A stretch of 64,000 bases of DNA from contig OY294044.1 of assembly GCA_958510825.1 (NCBI GenBank), positions 84,924,895-84,988,894 on the forward strand, in the 5' to 3' direction. Position 1 is the stretch's first letter. Each line of letters starts with the position of its first letter. The position numbers were made by a program, and so were the translations under genes. The notes under the pieces were generated by a model, which searched no databases, was not told the DNA's origin, and worked only from the letters and a program-made list of their open reading frames with translations. Source of the stretch: Brachypterus glaber (Eukaryota > Arthropoda > Insecta > Coleoptera > Kateretidae). Of this stretch, positions 57,937-64,000 are shown piece by piece.

Positions 57937-58400
57937 AAATTATCAAGACTTCAAGAGCATGAGCGCAATATAAGAAAGAAACAAATTTCCTTATGGGCAG
58001 TAGCCGAACATGTACATGAAACAGGTCATAAAATCAATTTGTCTGAAACAAAACAAATATTAACAGAAAACAGAAAAATGCCAAGGAAGATACGGGAATC
58101 GATAGAAATCATCAAGCATCCTAACAATATCAATCGGGACACTGGTTACCACTTACCTGCAATATGGAAGTCTTTGATAGGAAAAACCTCGTCACGGGTG
58201 AATAACCACAACTCGTCATAAATAGTGACACAAGTTGATTCGAAACTTAGTTTCAGATTAATCCCTGAAGATGTCTCTAGTAGTAAGAGACGAAACGTCG
58301 GAAAGTGAAAATCCATTAACACGGTCTAAACCCGAAAGTGAAAGTTCTTTATATCTTAATGGCCGTGAAAGCTTAAAATCTAAAAAAAATGTCATCTTTT
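57937..58400 (+). pseudogene. Penelope-like element fragment: GIY-YIG C-terminus and 3' end
   Basis: The frame in phase with 58039 reads RLQEHERNIRKKQ, AVAEHVHETGHKIN, RKIRESIEIIKHPNNINR and DTGYHLPAIWKSLI. These are the C-terminal motifs of the GIY-YIG endonuclease of Penelope-like elements (relatives have EHQ, AVAEH...GH, IREAIEI..HP.N.NRD.GY.LS..W). Reverse transcriptase and the GIY-YIG start are missing. The coding part ends at TAA near 58219. Downstream, 58262-58345 carries a CTGAAGA...GAAAC motif and is shared with 41938-42115, so it is the family's 3' end. It is a dead fragment that lies inside the DNA transposon and was inserted or captured there. Confidence 0.82.
58262..58302 (+). 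ncRNA. Possible degenerate hammerhead-like motif
   Basis: CTGAAGA (58265-58271), one extra T, a GTCTCT/AGAGAC stem (58273-58278 with 58286-58291) closing a 7-nt loop, then GAAAC (58292-58296). A hammerhead core is CUGANGA, stem II, GAAA. Penelope-like elements are known to carry such ribozymes. The extra T after the core A is not canonical, so self-cleavage is doubtful. Confidence 0.35.
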
Positions 58401-58944
58401 TTGGCGATATTGAAGAAAGTTTAACTATTACAGTCAATAAGTTGGTTAATACTTAATATTTTTTTGTGAAATTTTCAGCAAGTATAGAGTAATTTTTTTT
58501 TATTTCACTTGAATAATAAAAAAACGAAAAAATTTCCTCGTTTTTTAATAAAAACATAAATTCTAATTTACAACAAAGTATGTTTTTTTTCGGGATATTA
58601 TATATGTATAAGTAAATATGATAATCTTTGATAAAATAATTGCAAATAATTTATTTTTAAGGACAAAAATAAATATTTTATAAAAATTGAATCAGTAACA
58701 TTGTTTATTCATTTCTCGGTTAACCACTATCTTTATAAAGCGGAGAACGCAATTTAAAATGCATTATGGTATACATAACAAGAAAATAACAGAAAAATAC
58801 AGGATATATTTAAGCCTAGAAAATATATAAATATAAGATTAAAATTGGGTATATAAATAAAAATCTTTAATTTATAGTTTACAGTTTTGTACTTACCGTA
58901 AGGTACTTAAGATATAATATTTCCACATACCTAAATATTTAGCG

Positions 58945-60283
58945 ATGCCATTCACTAACTTACAAATGAAAGATACTATCATAAAAGTGGAAAGCTTTTT
59001 TGATAAAGAAAAAAGTAATGGGATACAAAGTATAGATGTAAACAAAAAGTTGCAAAGAACAGCCGATTGTCTGGGTATTAGTTTATCAACTGTTAATCGA
59101 GTATTGGCTGAGTATAAAAGAAGTGGCTTTATTTCACCTGCAAAAACTGGTGGTGGCCGAAAAAAAATAGAAATTGACGAAATACTGCAAGGTGTAGTAA
59201 GAAGAAGCGTATTAGACTTTTATTTGGAGCGAAAATTTCCTACCGTAAAAGAAATTCATCAAAAACTAAATGTTGAGGATTTTCCAGATATTTCCGACAG
59301 AACCTTATTGCGATGGTTCAAGGAGTTAAATTTTTTTCACCAAAAATTGAACAAAAAGCCTATTTTAATGAAAGAAAATTCAACCGCAGATAAAGATCAG
59401 AATTTTTGTATAATATTAAGCCGTATCGTGACTCTCATTGGAAAATATATTATACTGATGAAACCTGGTGCGGTGCTAATCATTCCAGGCAATTTGGATG
59501 GGTTGAACGTGTTGACCCACAAATGAGAGACAACTTTGATATGTACAAAGGAGGCGTACAAGAAATAAATGGCTATAGAGGTGGGATAAAGGAGCCATCT
59601 GGACTGGAAAGCGAGTTATAATTTTACATATAGGAAACGAGAATGGATTTTTGGAAGGGTGTTTAAAATGTTTTATTGGAGTAAAAGGTTCCGGCGATTA
59701 CCATGGAGAAATGAATAAACAACATTTTGAAGAATGGTTTCGGTTGGTGATAAGTCTCTTACCTAATAAGTCTGTCATGGTGATTGATCAGGCACCTTAT
59801 CATACAATGTTGGATCCTGAGTTTAGGAACCCAACAACAAATTGGAGAAAAGCTCAAATTATAGAATGGATGTCAAAAAGACGAGTAATTTTACCTGAGG
59901 GCGTGCTAACATTTGAGAATCTAACGAAACCTCGACTTTTGGAGTTAGCACGCCCTTATCATTTTGAAAAAAAGCTTCTATTGGATAAAATTGCTCATTG
60001 CGAATTTAACGCAATTGAACTTATATGGGCCTACGTAAAAAATAAGGTGGCGAAACTAAATACAACTTTTAAGATAAATGATGTTTTGCAATTATGTATT
60101 GATACAATGCAAAACGTACCTGGTTCAGTTTGGAAAAATTGTGTTGAGCATGCTAAAAAAGTGGAAGAAAAATATCGTACTAATCTTGGCGATGACGATG
60201 ATGATGATGATGATGATGATGAAATGGAGGAAGAAGAAGAAAATTTATTTGAGTCAGAATCTGATTTGGAAAATGATATTTAA
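58945..60283 (+). pseudogene. DDE transposase of the TA transposon, two frameshifts
   Basis: ATG at 58945. The first frame (to about 59403) has a helix-turn-helix, TADCLGISLSTVNRVLAEYK at about residues 37-56, and a second DNA-binding stretch. The protein then continues in the frame of 59406-59600 with the first catalytic block YYTDETWCGANHS, and again in the frame from about 59610 with VMVIDQAPYH (second Asp) and FNAIELIWAYVK (Glu). So at least two frameshifts break it, the first next to a T run near 59405. The second Asp and the Glu are 76 residues apart, the long spacing seen in IS630-like eukaryotic families; the usual RLPPYHC lead-in is shortened to KIAHCEF, perhaps by an in-frame deletion. 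The C-terminus is an Asp/Glu-rich tail with about ten Asp in a row. Confidence 0.88.
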
Positions 60284-60974
60284 TTTTGTACGCATAATCA
60301 TTCTCTGTTTTATTCGACTTTTTAATAATACACTACTTGTGTAATAAAATATTGCTTAAAATGTAAAACGTTTAAGGTAATAAAAAAATCAAGTATAAAA
60401 ATAAAAATAAATGTACCGCTTCGTTCAAATAGTAAACTGAATACGTGAGCGAAGCAGTCAGCGCGCTTGCCGACACGGAGCTCCGCTTCCGTCTCCTCGC
60501 CTCTCTGAACGGCGATTAAAATTTATTTTTCAAAGCGTTCACACCGGATAAAATACTTAAAAAAATACATTTTAGTAATAACTTTATTTTATTGCTTTAA
60601 TAAGGTCTTAATCTAACTTTTGGTGCAAAAAAATTTTTAGTGGCTATTATGCAAACAGAAATAATGTGCTCTTAAATTTTTGAAAAAATCTCCTAAACTA
60701 TTAATTTTTTTCAAACAAAATTTTTACCAGCTGTTACCAAAGAAGTGTTTTTACGTAAAAAAAAAATTTCAACAAAATTGGGTACTTACCATTAAAGTTA
60801 CAGGTTAATTAAACATGGGTGTTCCTAAAATATCGCATGTATTTTTTTTGTTTATTACTTGATATCTCATATGCCAAAAAAGCTAGAATTTTTTTTTGTA
60901 TAGAAATAATGTAGAAATAAGTGTTCTATCGATTAAATTTTGTTTCATTAAAATTGATCCAGTTTATTTTGAGA
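60284..60974. other. 3' non-coding part of the DNA transposon
   Basis: Between the transposase stop and the right terminal repeat. The only notable feature is a GC-rich stretch at about 60440-60530 (GAGCGAAGCAGTCAGCGCGC, GGAGCTCCGCTTCCGTC) in otherwise AT-rich sequence. No coding sequence. Confidence 0.5.
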
Positions 60975-61020
60975 AATTAGATCGCAAACCCACGTGTCAA
61001 TTCATTTGTCACGGATAGTA

Positions 61021-61660
61021 GATACCGTATGAATATTCCGTATAAAGTGTTAGAATGAGCACATGTAGTACCATCTCTTGTTTATAAAAGTAAAGAAAAC
61101 TGTAGCAAAATTAGCAAAAATATTTATATTTTACCATGAAATATTAAATAATTTAATGCAATTTAAAGTTTTGCGTTAAAATTACATAAAGTTTATTAGT
61201 TTTTCTTAATATTTGACCAGTTTTTTATAAATATAGTCCAAAAAATTAAAACTGCTCCATCTATTGTTAAATATTTAAACCTGATATCTGTCACAACAAT
61301 CTGATATAACCTTCAATTTTTGCATTATAATTTGTAAATATGTGCTAAAATTAAATAAAAATCTTTTTTAGGTATTGATTTGATAAAATTATTAAATAAC
61401 ATTAATTGCTTTATTTAAAAATATGTGTTTTGTTGCATTTTCAATGTCGAGTTACAAAAAACATTGTTTTTAACCTTGTCCGCAGTTTAAAGCCATACAG
61501 TGTTTCATATTTGCAGTCGAAGAAAAAGTATAGTCTACAACACGTATGGAATAGTCATTTCGCACTCGCGGGACCGTCATACTCGCCTGCCGGCTCGTAT
61601 AACAAACTTTCCGCTTGCGCGGAATATTGTCTATTCCATACTAGTTATAGAATATTCTAG
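61021..61660. repeat. Repeat R1, second copy, right part
   Basis: Continues R1 from GATACCGTATGAATATTCC and matches 36388-37015 almost throughout, including the GTATGGAATAG/CTATTCCATAC inverted pair (61544 and following). Open frames at 61406 and 61500 are chance frames in the repeat. Confidence 0.85.
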
Positions 61661-61739
61661 CTGCTATAATAATATGAGCCTCCAAAAACGACATATTTTA
61701 AGTTTTATAAAATTTTGAAACGGTTTTTCTCAAAAATGG

Positions 61740-61990
61740 AAACAGATAGAGGTTTGATCTAAACAAAATAAATATCAGGAACAAAAACACTATTAGAATT
61801 GTACAAAATAATTTGCAGTTTGTTAATATTGTTTAGCATGCTGGCTGCGGAAGAACTTTTACCACTATTTAAGAACTGGCGCTCCTTAGAATTTCGTTCT
61901 CAAAGGTTTTGAAGTTTACAGACTCTTTGCTAACATAATTAATAGTCATCTAAACTTGATATTTTTTGTAAACCTATTTCCATTTGGGGG
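61740..61990. repeat. Outer inverted arm, right
   Basis: Complement of 57285-57460; includes AGAATTTCGTTCTCAAAGGT, TTTTGTAAACC and TATTTCCATTTGGGGGGA. See the left arm for context. Confidence 0.65.
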
Positions 61991-62492
61991 GACTTGTGAT
62001 TACTTGTATACTTTGTACCAAATTTTATTAAACAAATTCGTATCACCTAAATAGTTTTCTTAAAATGACCCCAAACTAAGCTAGAAGGAGAAATATGTGG
62101 CGCTTTATGAATGTCCTGTTACAACCTATGTTTCAAATGTTGAAGTCTTTATTTCAAAAATTTGTCGAGTTATTATAAACACACATTCTACCGACGACTG
62201 ACAGCTGCAAGGCTTGTACCTGTTGGTACTAAGTACCTACCTAGTTATGTGTTAAAAATAGTAAAAACATATTCTTCAAAAATAATAATGCATGTAGTAA
62301 TCCTATATGCATCGGCATGGGCTACCTACACCACAGCACACAGTACTGAAGTACACAGTTTTGAAGGTATCACACTGTACTGAAGGCAGTCAAGGCGGGA
62401 ATTTCCAGTCGCATGTTAAGGCAGCCAAATGAAAGGATCAGAAATCGCGAAATAAGCCTGAAAATGCAGACAATAGAGGTTTGGTTTCCGGG
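61991..62492. other. Non-coding stretch, no gene seen
   Basis: No recognisable feature. A CACAGCACACAGTACTGAAG repeat-like segment near 62332-62380 has short internal duplications (GTACTGAAG twice). Confidence 0.45.
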
Positions 62493-62640
62493 TTAAACTG
62501 TAGGTCCCAGGGTATAGTAACGAAAATCCTCATTAAAGTAGAAAAATATTATCAACGGAGTAAGGTAAAACTGTAGGTCTCAGGGTATTATAACAAAAAT
62601 CCTCATCAAAGTAGAAAAATACTATCAACGGAGTAAGACA
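62493..62640 (+). repeat. Two-unit tandem repeat, ~73 bp period
   Basis: AAACTGTAGGTCCCAGGGTA followed by AAAATCCTCATTAAAGTAG and ATCAACGGAGTAAG is repeated once directly, with about six differences. Non-coding; it generates the 65-codon minus-strand frame at 62533-62730. Confidence 0.8.
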
Positions 62641-62778
62641 AAAAGGATCGAAAAATCTAATTGCCAGGCTTGACCTTCTCACATTTTTTTTAAAAGGCCA
62701 GGGTTGTCCCACACGGGAATGCTCTGCCATGGTCTTTTTGACCGTAGTCTACTCGTGACACACGAAACTACTACTACG

Positions 62779-63975
62779 CATGGTGGTTTTTTGAAAATTT
62801 TAACCTTTTGTTTCCGACACCTGGGTTTTTTCATAAATTGTTTAAACACACCTAAAGAAGTAATTTAGGCAAATATTAAAAAATCGTAGAGGCCGATCGT
62901 TTTTTTTTTACGTTTTTTCTAATTTATTATAATATGTACATATTACGTACTTGAACTATATATTTTAGATATAATTATAAAATCATTATTTAAAATCATT
63001 ACACTACAAAAATTCTTATCTCCAACGCCAAAGAGCCTATCTTTTTTTTCTGACGCATTATTGTTTTATGGACTTAAAATGCCATTAAACGTCGAGAAAA
63101 TGTCGAGAAAGGGTGGGTGTTAAAAAAATATCGGTCTGTCTGTCCTCTGTCTCTAAACCTTATAACTCCTAAACAAAAAGTCCGATTTAAAAAATTCTTT
63201 CACTATACGATTTGGGACCTTTGTAGTTTACTTGTTGTATGGTTAATATTGGGATCAGACAAGGGAGACAAAGGGGGCAAATACTAATATTTTTGCGATA
63301 ACTGGCTTATTATTGATTGGAAGATAACAATTATTATCCTACAACAAAAATAATTAAAATTTTAGTAAAAAATAAAAAAACGCTTATTATCTGCACAAGA
63401 AATGTTATTCTACGATCAATAAAAAGCCAGTTATCGCAAAAAATATTAATATATGCCCCCTTTGTCCCTCTTGCCTGATCCCAATATTAACCATATTCGA
63501 CGTCAGGTAAATTACGAAGGTCCCAAATCGTATAGTGAAAGAATTTTTTAAATCGGTCCTTTCGTTTAGAAGTTATAAGGTTTAGAGACAGAGGACAGAC
63601 AGACCCACTTTTTTTCACATTTTCTCGGCGTTTCATGGCATTTTAAGTCCGAATATGCAAAAAATTAATTTTTTGGTCCATAAAACAATAACCCACTAGA
63701 AAAAAAAAACATACGCCCTTTGGGGTTAAAGATAAGCATTTTTGTAATGTAGTGATCATAAATAATGATTTTATAATTATATCTAAAATATATACTAAAG
63801 TTCAAGTATGTAGTATTATAATAAATTAGAAAAAAACGTAAAAAAAAACAATCGGCCTTTACGATTTTTTTTATATTTGCCTAAATTACTTCTTTATGTG
63901 TGTTTAAACAATTTATAAAAAAAAATCAGGGGTCGGAAACAAAAAGTCAAAATTTGCAGAAAACCACCGTGCTAC
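62779..63975. repeat. Long inverted repeat with ~580-bp arms
   Basis: Left arm from about 62779 (ATGGTGGTTTT, CCGACACCTGGGTTTTTTC, TTAAACACACCTAAAGAAGT) is the complement of the right arm ending near 63975 (GAAAACCACCGTG). The centre is near 63360. Each arm holds a GTCTGTCTGTCCTCTGTCTC / complementary block and TTTAGAGACAGAGGACAGAC. No coding sequence. The element may extend to, or just beyond, the window end. Confidence 0.8.
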
Positions 63976-64000
63976 GACGACGACATCGTAACGACGTCAT

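Larger units (their letters stand above)
57777..61018 (+). mobile_element. IS630/Tc1/mariner-group DNA transposon, 3.24 kb
   Basis: Terminal inverted repeats of about 44 bp: CTATCGGTGACAAATGAACT at 57777 and, on the complement of the right end, CTATCCGTGACAAATGAATT. TA occurs on both sides (57775-57776 and 61019-61020). The uninterrupted R1 copy at 36300-37025 has CTCTAGATAC at this place, so removal of the element and one TA restores the site. Inside are a broken transposase gene (58945-60283) and a Penelope-like fragment (57937-58400). A GC-rich patch near 60440-60530 lies after the transposase. Confidence 0.92.

Noticed and set aside
58039..58221. Reading the 60-codon frame as a host gene exon
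   Set aside because: Its extension upstream to 57937 gives clear Penelope-like GIY-YIG C-terminal motifs, and it lies within a transposon.
60440..60530. GC-rich patch after the transposase as a possible tRNA or Pol III gene
   Set aside because: No tRNA fold or clear A and B boxes could be recognised by eye.

Overview
The window looks like intergenic DNA from an arthropod, most likely an insect. It is very AT-rich, has no operons or ribosome-binding-site logic, and every recognisable protein belongs to a eukaryotic mobile element: Ty3/gypsy LTR retrotransposon, two LINE types, a Penelope-like fragment and an IS630/Tc1/mariner-group transposase. I see no convincing host gene, rRNA, tRNA, CRISPR array or cellular defence system. 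The species cannot be fixed by eye.

Layout. 1-5.6 kb: repeats only (a foldback hairpin and a LINE/SINE-type 3' tail with an ATAA microsatellite). 5.6-22.4 kb: an old long-inverted-repeat DNA element with a TAA target duplication. It carries internal tandem repeats and is split by a young 14.7-kb gypsy-type insertion. That insertion has two nearly identical 2.2-kb LTRs, a primer-binding site, gag, a gag-pol overlap carrying what looks like a textbook -1 frameshift signal, and a complete pol. It continues past its 3' LTR into an inverted copy of its own leader and a second, 5'-truncated, almost identical pol, and then stops without a third LTR. 24.0-24.9 kb: a 5'-truncated LINE with an RNase H domain, flanked by a 14-bp target duplication; a 70-bp second copy of its tail sits at 35.6 kb. 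29.3-31.2 kb: a LINE reverse transcriptase on the minus strand, broken. 25-41 kb otherwise: many inverted-repeat (MITE/foldback) elements, several with clear TA or TAA target duplications.

41.4-49.7 kb: a 2.35-kb tandem duplication. Its right copy was later split by a 3.85-kb element with about 1-kb terminal inverted repeats, which itself contains a seemingly exact 967-bp tandem duplication. 52.4-54.6 kb: a solo LTR of the same gypsy family, with a 4-bp target duplication. 57.3-62.0 kb: a nest in which a 3.24-kb TA-targeting DNA transposon (broken transposase, plus a Penelope-like GIY-YIG fragment inside it) sits in a dispersed repeat whose uninterrupted copy lies at 36.3-37.0 kb. That uninterrupted copy gives the empty site directly. 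62.8-64.0 kb: a final long inverted repeat.

The elements do not cooperate as a pathway; the window is a record of nested insertion, duplication and template switching. The strongest leads are the frameshift signal, the composite retroelement with its inverted leader, and the internally controlled insertion sites. Positions were read by eye; boundaries of old repeats are approximate.
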